Positions 11,740-22,977 of a stretch of 64,000 bases of DNA are shown in pieces. Origin of the DNA: Carallia brachiata (lineage: Eukaryota; Streptophyta; Magnoliopsida; Malpighiales; Rhizophoraceae); contig JADCRB010000068.1 in the NCBI GenBank assembly GCA_021464245.1, positions 13,989,351 to 14,053,350 on the forward strand. The letters are read 5' to 3'. The number at the start of each line of letters is the position of its first letter. Position 1 is the first letter of the stretch. Both the position numbers and the translations under genes were made by a program. The notes beneath the pieces are model-generated. The model had not been told where the DNA came from and did not search any database. It saw only the letters and a list, made by a program, of their open reading frames with translations.

Positions 11740-13085
11740 TTATGTGGAACCAGTCTAAACCACGTGGGATCACCAAGCATACGCATGTTTCTGGTTTACT
11801 TCTTGCATTCTTCATAGTTTGCCTTATTATTTGGGATCTTTTTAGTGTTGACATTATCAATAAGGCAAGGTTCAAGTTGGCTGGAAAGCTAAATGTTTGC
11901 CTGCAGTTGACTCCCATGGCAGCTTGGACTATAATCAGATTAGTAGATAAGGGGATATGTATTAAAAAAGTCTTAAACTTTTAGATTTTTTTTTATTTAA
12001 GTTTTAAACTTTTTTGAAATTTCATTTCAGTCTTAAACCTTTTGATTTTACTCTAAATCAGTCCTTCCGTTAATAAAACTATCAAAAATTACTGTTCACT
12101 AACGGAAATTTTTTAAAAAAGGTAAAATACACTATTTCAATTCATCAGTTAATAGAAATAATTTGTATAATCTTTAAAAAAATAAAATAAAAAATAAAAA
12201 ATCTAAAATCTCAACTTACATGTTATTATTTAAGAGTAAAATATAAACATTTAATAACAAAAAAAAAATTTAAATAGTGTATTTTACCTTTTTAAAAAAA
12301 TTTCCGTTAGTGAACAGTAATTTTTAACGGTTTTATTAACGGAAGGACTGATTTGGAGCAAAATCAAAAGGTTTAGGACTGAAATGAAATGTCAAAAAGG
12401 TTTAAGACTTAAATGAAAAAAAAATCTAAAAGTTTAGAACTTTTTTAATGCATATCCCTAGTAGGCAATAAGCACAAGAAACTGATGTAATCCTCAAAAC
12501 CTGCATCAAGATCACGTATAATTGTAATTCATGAATTATAAACCAGTAACAAACCACTTGAAGCTTGCCATTGGCTGCCTTGTGCAGCTCAAGAAGATTT
12601 TGAATACTTGATGATAACACGAGGCCTAGATCGATGACATGAGTTGAATTCAGAAGTCCAGCGCCAAGATCAAAATAATTGAAAGCGTAGAAGCTATTTG
12701 TATCAAATCCTTCGGCCATTATGAGTTCTCCATAGTTATCATACTTGGTGGCAGTGGTAGAGATGGCTGATGAGATCATTGATGGAGTCTAGAAGGAATT
12801 ATGTTGCTTGACAATTGCTACCACTCCTGCAATATGAGGTTTCACCATACTTGTTTTGAACAGTAGTGCAAAACTGTATCATGAATTGTTTTCTAAGTTC
12901 TCATCATATATATTCTAGCTTCTAGTTAGTGCCTATTTCACCATTACAATGTAATATCAATTGTCACTAAGTATGTGTAAATGGATTGCTTACCTGATAG
13001 TATTGAATCTAAGGCATTGAATGGAGTCCAAGCTACCCATATTTGGTGCCCTGGGGCAAAAATGTTTGGTTTAAGCACTTCAATA
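11740..13085 (-). pseudogene. Truncated copy of the SBT2 subtilase gene
   Basis: This is homologous to the 3' half of the intact subtilase at 15011-18623. 12960-13080 matches its exon 8 end (CCCATATTTGGTGCCCTGGGGC), 12426-12860 its exon 9 (MISSAISTTATKYDNYGELI, then FDTNSFYAFNYFDLGAGLLN) and 11742-11940 its exon 10 (RQTFSFPANLNLALLIMSTL). The catalytic Ser region is lost near 12840. In exon 10 the sequence jumps from CCACG to TGGGATCACC, losing about 35 bases between two short identical tracts. Exon 10 is also split by a foldback element (11947-12458). No exons 1-7 follow to the right. Confidence 0.85.
11947..12458. mobile_element. Foldback element in the subtilase pseudogene, TAGTAG duplication
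   Basis: The two halves are nearly perfect reverse complements over roughly 180-190 bases. The left half has GGGGATATGTATTAAAAAAG, GTCTTAAAC, CAGTCCTTCCGTTAATAAAAC and TACTGTTCACTAACGGAAAT; the right half has their complements in reverse order, ending CTTTTTTAATGCATATCCC. TAGTAG flanks it on both sides (11941-11946 and 12459-12464). The intact paralogue lacks the insert (ATATTAGGCAATGAG, near 15385). No ORF; non-autonomous. Confidence 0.85.
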
Positions 13086-14120
13086 GGATTTTTTCTCTCT
13101 ATTAGTAATCTTTCTAATTTTACTCATTTTTGTACAAAAAAATTTACTTACTCTCTCTTAGAATCTCTTAATTCACTCTAATATTTCATCACAACTTGCC
13201 CTATTTTAGAAAACAAAATTTTTAACAATGGGTAATTGATTTACGGAGAAAATATTAAATCCAAAAGTAAGGGTATGTTGACAGACAAACACTTGCACAA
13301 ACAAGCTCTTTTGGTGGCACTTCAAAATCAATTGTCTTTGAGACTTGACAGATATTAGTTCTCCTAACTTTCGAAGAAGAAATCTTTCTAATTATTTCTC
13401 TAGTGGAAAACAGATTCTTCACTTCACTTGGGATGTTTGAATTTAGTTCCTACTCTCTATTGAGAAATTGCTTGTTAATACTGATTAGATATAAAAGTGG
13501 AAGAATTTGATTGTTACCAAATTAAAAACCAAGGAATGCCAATACAAAACTGATATTTTTTAACACAAATTTTATCTCTGCATAGTATATAATAGATTTG
13601 TTAATGCATGGTATATAAAATAGATTATTGTATGGTGTATTATTATTTATGTTTAGTAGAAGTTGTTAAAACAAAAGGTGGTTTACCATATACAATTATG
13701 CATGATACGATCATAAGATTTACTAATTGTATGGTGTAATTAATTAACCATCTACTATATAGATCCCAAAAGATTCAAATTTGTTAAAAAAAATTGAAAA
13801 AAAATAGTATTCATATACAAAAGTTTATCACAAACCTGTGCATTGTGAGAGCATAAACCTAACTATATTTATATAATGTTATAATTTAAAATAATTTAAG
13901 AAATAATAAAGAATTTAAAAAATTTTGTAATTTTACCACATAACAGCTACAAACATGAAAAAAAAATTTCCAAACTTTTTGATTATACTTAATTAAAATC
14001 AATAGATGATTCACCATTATTTGGGTTTAGCCTTTCTCGTGTTATTTGGGCTAGACCTGAGCCCTTTTTCAAGCGCAATTGCCGGACTTAGGCCTGGCCC
14101 CAATAACATGAGAGATTAGA
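13086..14120. other. AT-rich intergenic DNA
   Basis: No gene pattern. It contains short internal repeats such as GCATGGTATATAAAATAGATT versus GTATGGTGTA (13605-13740). The right end runs into a family B remnant. Confidence 0.3.
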
Positions 14121-14215
14121 AAATTTTTTAGGAGAAACAAGACTAAACACGTGAATATGCAAAACAACTTTTTCACTCCGAATTTTGCTTACGGATGAAG
14201 AAACTTAAGGTTAAT
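14121..14215 (-). pseudogene. Family B small membrane protein, N-terminal fragment
   Basis: On the minus strand a frame reads VKKLFCIFTCLVLFLLKNF, matching the start of the family B frame at 34402 (RKMLSCLLLCLVCCLLKTF), with the ATG changed to TTG. The upstream motif GCTTACGGATGAAGAAACTTAAGG and the CTTTCCTTGAAAAAACC tract are shared with 34425-34475 and partly with 53410-53440. The C-terminal half is missing. Confidence 0.5.
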
Positions 14216-14486
14216 ACTTTCCTTGAAAAAACCACACGTATTATATATATAACAATAACTATATATGGTTTTGATATGCACACTACAAGTTTAAAAAAAA
14301 ATCGAAAATTGAGTTTGGTTAACTGATTTTGGAACAATTTAAACCTGTCATTATGTTTACAATCCTGTTTGGAGGATATAGAAAATAGTTATAAAAAAAC
14401 CTTTCCATTATTTATGATTTCTTTATGACTATTTTTTATATTTTTCTATTTTTTTCCTTATCTTTTTTTAAAGTTTCGACAAATTT

Positions 14487-15010
14487 TTGCTTTTGGCATT
14501 TTAGTATGCAACATTGTTTGTTGATTCATTTGTTGTAAGTTCAACTGGCTAAGTCAGGCGAGTTTATGTGATACTTCATTTGGAACGCCCATTGTATCTC
14601 TATTGTAGATTTATAATGATCGATTTTGTCTCTTATTCTCTAAAATTACTAACAATTGATGACAACTTACATTGTACTATCCTTTTTACTCCCTTTAAGT
14701 GCATTTTTAGTGCATGAGACTCACATTCTAGAATTTGAGAAAATGATAGATGTATGCATGGTGTAATGTTCCCTCTTCTCTCCAGCGACAGGTGATTGAT
14801 GAGTAGTGGCTTGTATGGGCTCTTTGAGGGAGAAAAAAAAAAGGACTATTCATTACAAAGTATGAGATATGACACTAAATCAGATCATTAGTACCAAACA
14901 TACCATACCACTACTTTTATTGATACAATTTCTTAATAAACCTTTTCTTAGTTGATCGAAAAGTTTATTATTGTAGACTAACGTAAACATATATTTTTGT
15001 GGGTTTTAAA
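14487..15010. repeat. Third copy of the O-fucosyltransferase 3' flank, next to the subtilase
   Basis: This matches 8950-9465 directly and 54990-54770 inverted (GCTTTTGGCATTTTAGTATG; CATTTGGAACGCCCATT; ACTAACAATTGATGA). It joins directly to the subtilase stop codon at 15011, so it also acts as the 3' flank and probably 3' UTR of the subtilase. The last-exon coding part is absent. Confidence 0.7.
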
Positions 15011-18000
15011 TTAGGACATGGAAATGGGAAAAACAGATATTGGCATCTTGACAATGTGGTTTAAACTTCCTGTTATGACAATTTCACCGAAGCTGAACTT
15101 ATCTAGCTGTTGGGTCACTTGAAGTTGAATATCCAGGTCTTGGGTTCCATGTGGAGCCAGTCTAAACCACGTAGGAGACAAGTTAACTGTGGTTCCATTA
15201 GGTGGGATCACCGAGCATACATATGTTTCTGGTTTACTTCCTACATTCTTCATAGTTCGCCTTATTATTTGGGATCCTTTTAGTGCTGACATTGTCAATG
15301 AGGGAAGGTTCAAGTTGGCTGGAAAGCTAAGTGTTTGCTTGCAGCTAACTCCCGTGGCAGCTTGGACTATAATCGGATCAATATTAGGCAATGAGCACAA
15401 GAAACTGATGTAGTCCTCAAAACCTGCATCAGGATCACGTATAATTGTAATTCATGAATTATAGACCAGTAACAAACCGCTTCAAGCTTGCCATTGGCCA
15501 CCTTGTGCAGCTCAAGAAGATTTTGAATACCTGATGATAAGATGAGGCCTGGATCGATGGCAAGAGTTGGATTCACAAGTCCAGCGCCAAGATCAAAATA
15601 ATTGGAAGGATAGAAGCTATTTGTATCAAATCCTTCGGCCATTATGAGTTCTCCATAGTTATCGTACTTGGTGGCAGTGGTAGAGATGGCTGATGAGATC
15701 ATTGATGGAGTCCAGAAGGGATTATGCTGCTTGATAAGTGCTGCCACTCCTGCTACATGAGGTGTCGCCATACTTGTTCCGGACAGTAGTGCAAAATTGT
15801 ATCCTGAATTGTTTGCCAAATTCTCGCCATATAGATTTCAGCTTCTAGTTAATGCCCATATCACCATTACAATGTAATATCAATTGTAACTGAGTATGTG
15901 TAAATGACTTGCTTACCTGATAGTATTGGATCTAAGGCACTGAATGGACTCCAAGCTGCCCATATTTGGTGCCCTGGGGCAAGAATGTCTGGTTTAAGTA
16001 CATCGGCAAGATTTCTGCTAATATCAACATAATCTGGTCCCCTGGAAGAGAATCTGCTAACTATAGGCGTTCGAGCCCCTAAAGTTGCAATTCTACCTTC
16101 CCCTATAGTTGCTTTTGCATGAAATTCAGCGACAAACCCTCTTTCATCCCTATGAATTTGTCGCTCATAGTACTGCAGTATAATCTATATGGACAAGACA
16201 GGATTTATTAGTCATGTTCATGAGTTGTATGTTAAATAATTTACTACAAAAACATTTGAATCAACGTGAGAGTACCTGTGCATCAGCAACTTTTGGTATC
16301 ATAATCCCTGAAATTGCGAAGGGAATTGGTTCTGCAATGAAATCACCATAGGATGGGTTTGCAACCAGAGAAAATCCCGCGAATCCCAGAGTTCTTGCTG
16401 TATCAATGATGGCTGCAAGGGTGGATGTACCATTGTAGAAGCCAGCTGAAAAGGTACAGATAACAATAGCACCCTGAACGACATTAGGGTTCAGTGCTTC
16501 TGGACATTGGCATTCTTCAATATACTGTGGAGTCCTTGGGAATGTCCCATTAACCTTAACTGCATCCCGGGATAGCACTAGCTTGTATAGTACCACCCCA
16601 TCTCCAAAAGTTGGTCCTAAGTAAGAAAATATTATCTAGGAAGTACATTAAACATCATATATAATAAAGTAAATGACTGAAACGTATTACTGAATCATAT
16701 GATTATCTCTCTTGAAAGATGAAACTAAAAATTAATTACCTGATAAGCCAACACCTCCAACTTTTAAACCATTTCCAAGCTGAAGATAAGCAGGATAGCT
16801 CCTATCAGTGGAGCAAGCAGCTACACCCATGGCCCAAGGGCTGTAGGACACAACTGTTGAAAGGCCGGGCCCTTTGTTCCCTGCAGCTTGCACCACAAAA
16901 ACACCAGCCCTTTGTGCAAATAGCATCAAAATATCGAATATACCCAAGAACGTCAACGTGCCCTCCGGCGGCTCATCAGGTCCGACAGAGAGTGTTAATA
17001 TGTCGACTCCATCCATTGCAGCCTGGGGGATAGTGTGTTAATAGAGGGATTGATATACATTGAATTATTTTTCCTCATCCAGATCTAATCCTTTGATTCT
17101 ATCTTAGAAAAATTAATCAAAAGACTCTGCTTACTTGATCTATGGCTGCAACCACATCTGTCATAGTCCCCACTGTTGGATATACAGCTTTGTATACAGC
17201 AATTCTGTTCTCTCATCAGAAAGAAAAAAAAAAAAAAAAACTTCTCATCAAACTGCTTCTATCCTATCCTTGCAGAGTGTAGTTGGTATGATTGAACGTG
17301 TGCTGAACATATAGGAATCATCCAAGTTCAACTACAGAGAAAGTATATACCTTGCGCGAGGCGCCATCCCACTAGCTTTGCCATAATGGAAGCCATCAAC
17401 CACGACTGGAACCCCAGCATTTCCTGCAGCAGTTGATGCCACATGACTGGAAGAAAATTCATTCTTCAGTTTTATATTTATATATATGGACTGCCACCAG
17501 TGTCCAAAAGGTTAAATAATATCAATTTCTTTCAAGAAAATGCAAACATATATAATAACCTGCCATGTCCAACGGCATCAAAGGGTGAGAGAAAGTCTAC
17601 TGAAGCATTAAGAGGAGCGATTGCTTGAGCCCCAGCCGAGAAGTACCTAGCAGACACTATCTTTCCATTGCAAGCACTAGCTCGAAACCTGGGACCAGTC
17701 TCACAAGCACCGTAAAAGTGAGTTATATTTGACGTAAAAGGATTCGTCGGATCAAAAGCAAAACTTGGATGTTCTGGGTTGATGCCTGTGTCGACAAAGC
17801 CGATAACTATCCCATCCCCTGCATTTCTGTCCCCTCCTTCCTGCGTCCACACTCCCTGAGGTAACCCCAGGAATTGAGGAGTGTAAGTTGTCATCAATTT
17901 AGCCCCTCTATCTCTTTCTACAAGCCTTACTCCAGGAGCACCTTTGAGCTTGTTAGCCTGCAATTTGAACGGCCATGAACATGTGCTATACACTGCTCAG

Positions 18001-18623
18001 CATTTTGCGGCTTTTCGTTCTCGCAGCAGAGAAAAAAAAAAAAAGGCAATAAGTGAACGAGAACGATGATATGGAACCTGAGAAGGGGTGGTGTGAACAG
18101 AAAAGCCATTAACAATGTGTTTGAAGCTGTAGAGCTTCTTGTAGCTTCCACTTTGCAGGGTACTCTGTAGAAGCTGGTTATGACAATCCACCAAGCGGCT
18201 TTCACGATCCCCAGAAACTGGTTGCCTAACATTAATCCATATATATATTAACAGAAAACCAAACGAAACAATGAGGAAACCATGCATGATCACGAATTCA
18301 GCATTCATCCATCCATGGCCTATCATGCATGCCTTAGATTAATGCTTCCACATGAAAACTATATATACATATATGTATAGTAGTTATGCATGATGTGAGA
18401 TTGCTTAATTAGGCCATGAACAGGCTGTGCTACGCGTAATAATCTACCTCTTCAGTTGAGCAGTTGTTTGTTGATGAGACGATGAGTTGAATCCCTGAAA
18501 TGCAAGGGGCTCTCCTTCCATTAGGACCAAATATATTGATCTCTTTTCTTCTTCTGCAAAGCATTCAACGGAAATCAACAAGAAGGCAAGGATAATCACT
18601 CCATTTTTTGACGAGGCCATCAT
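15011..18623 (-). CDS. SBT2-type subtilisin-like serine protease, 10 exons, 821 codons
   Basis: Exons (minus): 18623-18448, 18225-18078, 17957-17560, 17446-17351, 17204-17135, 17022-16740, 16616-16276, 16184-15917, 15803-15531, 15423-15011 (TAA); 2466 nt with phase kept. The start is MMASSKNG, followed by a hydrophobic signal peptide (NGVIILAFLLISVECFA). Next comes an I9-type propeptide (SIYLVLMEGEPL to about residue 120). The catalytic residues are Asp in GFVDTGIN (about 164), His in GHGSH (about 242, split across exons 3/4), oxyanion Asn in AAGNKGP (about 345) and Ser in SGTSMATPH (about 604). A PA-like insert lies between Asn and Ser, and a fibronectin-III-like C-terminal domain ends in PISVFPISMS. 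The exon count, length and GFNSSSHQQTT segment after the signal point to the SBT2.1/2.2 group. It is a secreted endopeptidase of the cell wall or apoplast; the substrate is unknown. Exons 8-10 are duplicated at 11.7-13.1 kb. Confidence 0.93.
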
Positions 18624-20945
18624 TTCAACATTGAAAAAAGGGAAGAAAAATGAACAAAGAAAGAACTCCTTTATCAGCTTGATTACATGAAGAAGAAGAT
18701 AATTTAGCTAGCTCCCTCCGTTACTAGAAATGAAAAAGACCCTTAATTCGCAGCAGGCAGACCAATTGGGATTAGACATCGAACACATTTTCAATGTGAA
18801 CAAAGCTACTCCTCCGTTTCCGTGGTTTGGACTGAACCGTAACCGTTGCTATTAATTTTATTGATACCCTCATCATATTTCAAAGCCTTCCCTAACCGAA
18901 TTTGTAGTTTTGTGGAAGCACGTCTCTGATTGACACGACACCGCTGAGATTTTATTCAATAAAAAGTATTTTGGCAAATAATAATAATAATAATAATAAG
19001 GCATACATGCATCCAATTAATGTGTCGAACACATGAAATTGAATGTATAAGACTAATATTAACTTTTTTTATGAAGATACTAGTAAATAGTTTGTTAGTA
19101 AGAAAAACAATATAATCAATAATTTTTTTTTATCTTAGTTATTACATTAGATACCTAGTTTATAATTGTTAAACATATTGTATACTCATATACATTCTTT
19201 TGGAGTTTTTGGCAAGTTAGTAACTACAAAAAAAAATTAATAATAATAATAAAATAAGTATTCTAGGTTATATGTTTGTTTAATTTTTTATATGTTAAAA
19301 TTTTATTGTTCTTATATATATATATATATATAATCAAAAAGAATGTTAATAGTGTGCATGCTATTCTTGCTTGCCACTTTAACTGAAAAAGAAGCATAAT
19401 TATTATTGATAAGAAACAATCAGTGGGATAACACGTTGTAGGGTGTTGCCATCATAAAATTTCCGTGATTAAGGAAGTCCGATGCATAACTGTTTCGACC
19501 CTCCTGGCTCCTACATTTCGAGACTCTTTAAGTTTGCATTATATATCCATATATATAAAATATAATTACGAAAACATAAAAAATATTTACATACTTAGGT
19601 TGCAATCTCTGAAATTTTAATTCTCAAAAGTTTAATTTCTAGATGTTTTGAATTTTCTAGTTTAATAAATTTCCAATAATTATAGTCTTTCACAATATTA
19701 TAATACAATTAGAATAGAAGATAGATTTCAATAATCGTAATTTTTCTTAATATTCTATTAAAATAAAAAGTTCAATTTTAATAAACTTTAAAATTCTCAT
19801 ATACATACACTACTCTATTTCACATTATAAAAATAAAGTTATCCCTCATTATTTTTATTTGTTTTTTTTTAACTAAATTTCTCAATTCTTTATTTCTCAT
19901 GCCAATTTTGGTTTTTTGGTATTTGCCGTTGGCAGCTCGACGATAGTTTAATTATATCTTTCTTTTTGCAGATTAATGGGTGACTAAAGTAAATTACCTT
20001 CCTTCCTTGCCTCGAACCGTCGGACGCCTAGTTGATGTAGCTTGGAAAGTTAGAGATCAAAAGTTGGTTCAACAGTAAGCAAAGGTCATATTGTAACCCG
20101 CAGTGTTAGTATATTTATTTGCATATAAATGTTTTTTAGTGTTTTATTATTATTTGCACATATCTTTTTGGGCAGTATTTTGAATTAATTTTGGTAATAT
20201 GTTTAAATTAATTATAATTATGATTCCTGACTTCAAATGATAAAAAAAATTCATACTTAAAAGAATACTGAATTTAAAAAATTATATATTAAAATTAATA
20301 TTAATATTCGTATTATTCATTATTAAGCCTTATACATGTACCAAAAATTATTAAGCCTTATGTTTCTTTTTTTTTTCTTCTTTTTTAAATACAACGCCTT
20401 ATTTTTGCTTTTGGAGATATTTTATGAATTATTCTTAGTGAATTTATTCGTTAAATCTCAGTTGGGCAAATATTATGCATTGAATGTACCAAAAATTATT
20501 AAGCCTCATGTTTCTTCTTTTTTTTCCCCCTTCGTTTTTAATTACAACGCCTTATTTTTTTTCTTTTGGAGATAGTTTACAAATTATTTTTAGTGAATTT
20601 ATTCGTTAATTCTTAGTTGGGGAGATATTATGCATTGAATTCATTTGCTAAATCCAAAACATTGATCTGATCTCATAGCTTAGGAAAATATCGGATTAGA
20701 GATGCAGTAAAATTATTCATCTGATTTTATTCACATGCACATGTATGTCGGCGAGTATTTGATTAATTCATTCAAAAACCTTCTCTTTTAGTTCTTTTTC
20801 AACTCTTGATCAATTCACTTTGATTTGATTTGATCAAATCCTCTAAAAAGTTTTGAACTTTACAATCTTTAACATTCAATTTTCTTCCATCTTTCGATAC
20901 TAAAGAAAAACAAAACTAGAAGAAGAACCCCAAAAGAAAAAAAAA
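18624..20945. other. Subtilase upstream region and AT-rich intergenic DNA
   Basis: 18624-18960 has mixed composition and probably holds the subtilase promoter and 5' UTR. An (ATA)n run lies at 18979-19000. 19130-19520 is duplicated at 38385-40010 (separate entry). 20320-20400 and 20475-20560 are diverged tandem copies (ATGTACCAAAAATTATTAAGCC, then T-rich DNA and TACAACGCCTTATTTTT). No further gene before 20946. Confidence 0.4.
19130..19520. repeat. Subtilase upstream segment duplicated at 38.4-40.0 kb
   Basis: Shared, diverged landmarks in the same order and orientation are ATTACATTAGATAC, TTATAATTGTT(A/G)AACATAT, a long TA run, CCACTTTAACTGAAAAAGAAG, AACAATCAGTGG and TTCCGTGA followed by GATGCATAACTGTTTCGACC. 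The other copy is 38385-38627 plus 39895-40010, split by about 1.27 kb of extra DNA. Confidence 0.6.
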
Positions 20946-22111
20946 ATGATTCAGCTATTGTTTACAGTGATATTCTCAGAGATGGCATTGATACTGGAGC
21001 TTCTGTTCAAGACCCCATTAAGGAAGCTGGCGATGATGGGTCTGGATCGGGTCAAGCGGGGAAGGGGCCCACTCATGGTTAAAATTAGGACTGTTAAAAA
21101 ATTAACTAATCCGACCAAATCCGATCAATCTAATTCAAATCAATCTGAATTCACTAAAATTGTCGAAGTTAGGATTGGTTGTAATTTCAAAATTTTACAA
21201 CCCGCCAAAAGCGGATTGGATGTAGATTAGGGGGTTTAATCTGCCTAATTTGACCCAATCCGCATATATATATATATATATATATATAACTGATATTGTG
21301 AATTAAATTTATCGATATCAATCGAATTAAGATCAAATAATCACATTTCATATAATCTTACAAATCAATAAAATTAGAAGTAAAAAATTATTTTATTACT
21401 TACGTATTATTATCATGTTCTCTAATTGTTACCACGTAATTTTATTTTAAAAAATAAGAAAAAATCGGAGTATCTCTATCTCCCTATTTTTTGACAGTAT
21501 AAGTGAGACATTGGATACTATAAGAGAGAGAGAGAAAGAGAGAGAGATGCTACCTTATTTACCGAGTGAAAGTACAAATCAGGAACTTTTTTGTTTGATA
21601 ATTTATGTTTTTACCAAGTAAAATTAATCTAATATAGTCTTTTAATGAATTTTGATCAATTATCATGAATATTTAAAATTACTAATGAATATAATATATA
21701 CATTATAATAATAAAATTGGTAAGAATAGGTAAAAATATTGATGATTAATGATATGTATAAATGAAAAAAAATTATAATTTTTTTTATTATACTAATCCA
21801 CTCAAACTCATCCAATCCAACCCACTGTTGACGAATTGGATTAGATGGATTGGGTTGTATGGCAGATTGTGTGCGGATAAAAAATTATCTAACTCGTCGA
21901 CAGTAGATTGGATACAAATATATTTTCAAATCGATTCAATCCGATCCGTAAATACCCCTAATTAAAACGGTGGCAGGAACGGTGTTTGTCGTGTTGATGT
22001 TGAGCGTGTATAGCGTGGTGAAGATCCAGAAGCGTTGGATCGATGAGGGTGCTGTCAAGCCAACGGACCACGTCCTCATGGCCAAGCACCTCCTTGAGGC
22101 CACTCTCATGG
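20946..22111 (+). pseudogene. BAP31-like ER membrane protein, first exon only, split by a transposon
   Basis: 20946-21084 plus 21968-22111 joins to MIQLLFTVIFSEMALILELL, then FKTPLRKLAMMGLDRVKRGR and GPLMVK/TVAGTVFVVLML, ending ATLMG at a GT donor. This is the conserved N-terminus of plant BAP31/YET-type ER membrane proteins, with two to three membrane segments. An 877-base element sits between the Lys and Thr codons, with TTAAAA on both sides. No GT lies at the left junction, so it is unlikely to be spliced as an intron. The following exons of the family (Leu-rich third segment and coiled coil) were not found through 25 kb. This is a disrupted and truncated gene; apart from the insert the reading frame is undamaged, so the insertion may be fairly recent. 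Confidence 0.8.
21085..21961. mobile_element. TIR element inside the BAP31-like exon
   Basis: The ends are TTAGGACTGTTAA... and ...TACGGATCGGATTGAAT type sequence in reverse, ending CCCCTAA, giving a short imperfect TIR TTAGG. The flanking TTAAAA occurs at 21079-21084 and 21962-21967, while the uninterrupted codons GTT AAA ACG contain it once. Inside are diverged inverted tracts on the theme AATCCGACCAAATCC and GGATTGGATGTA. An (AT)n run lies at 21263-21288 and a GA run at about 21523-21547. No transposase ORF; non-autonomous. Confidence 0.75.
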
Positions 22112-22969
22112 GTAATTTTTGTTTTCTATAGTTAATGTTCACATTTGGTTCTATTTCTTCTTGTTTGATTTATAATTTCTGGGTCCAACTTGATACAGTA
22201 TTGGTTAGAAGCTGGGGAAGTGACTGATTTGACGTTTTTGAATTTTTTTCTCAAGTCAATAGAAAAAGTGAGATTTTGATGAGTGGATTGACAATGACAC
22301 TGTTTTATTTCCCATCTGACAACTAATCATTCAAAGATTATTTGGATCCAATAGCTTTGTTTGAATGTTGAATTTTGTAAGTGCTTAAATTACTATAGAG
22401 TATAGACATATTTGTCTTTTTTTCGTTGTTTCTTTTTTGCGTATAGTTATCATAGGCATTCTCTTTGATGTCACTCTGTGAGTGAGATGTGTTACTTGGA
22501 ACTTGATGTCAGTCTGCGAATTAAAATTCTATAGTGCGAAGAGAAAAGTTACAAATTTCGACTTGTAATTGTTTGAATTATCATCATAATAAAATGAGAA
22601 GGCAATCTTTTAAAGCTGCTGTAAAATTTTATATGATAAAAAAATTAATTACGTCATATTATTTTATTTATGTTATAAATAATATAACTATAATTTTAAA
22701 AAAAAATATCCTCTCCTTTCAATCTGGCAAAAATTCAGGCACCTGTTTTTTTGGGTCCATACCCGAACTCAAGCGCAAGTTGTTATGGAAAATGAGGTGT
22801 TTCCTAGAAACATATTTATCAGATAACAGCCTTTTGGAATAGAGAACATTTTATTAGAGGATGTATTACCATATCTGCAGGCTTGAGTGAAGCTATTAAT
22901 CAACAACAATAATATCGACATTAAAGCCTTAATCTTAATTGGAATTGGCTACATGAACCGTTCTACTAT
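22112..22969. other. Former BAP31 intron 1 and intergenic DNA
   Basis: 22112-22500 reads like intron sequence (T-rich, no ORF). I find no second BAP31 exon. The rest is AT-rich with no clear feature. Confidence 0.35.
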
Positions 22970-22977
22970 GAAATAAG

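Noticed and set aside
16719..17033. Plus-strand open frame of 104 codons
   Set aside because: It is antisense shadow of subtilase exon 6.
21085..21961. Reading the BAP31 interruption as a normal intron
   Set aside because: It has no GT at the left junction, short inverted ends and a TTAAAA duplication, all typical of a transposon.
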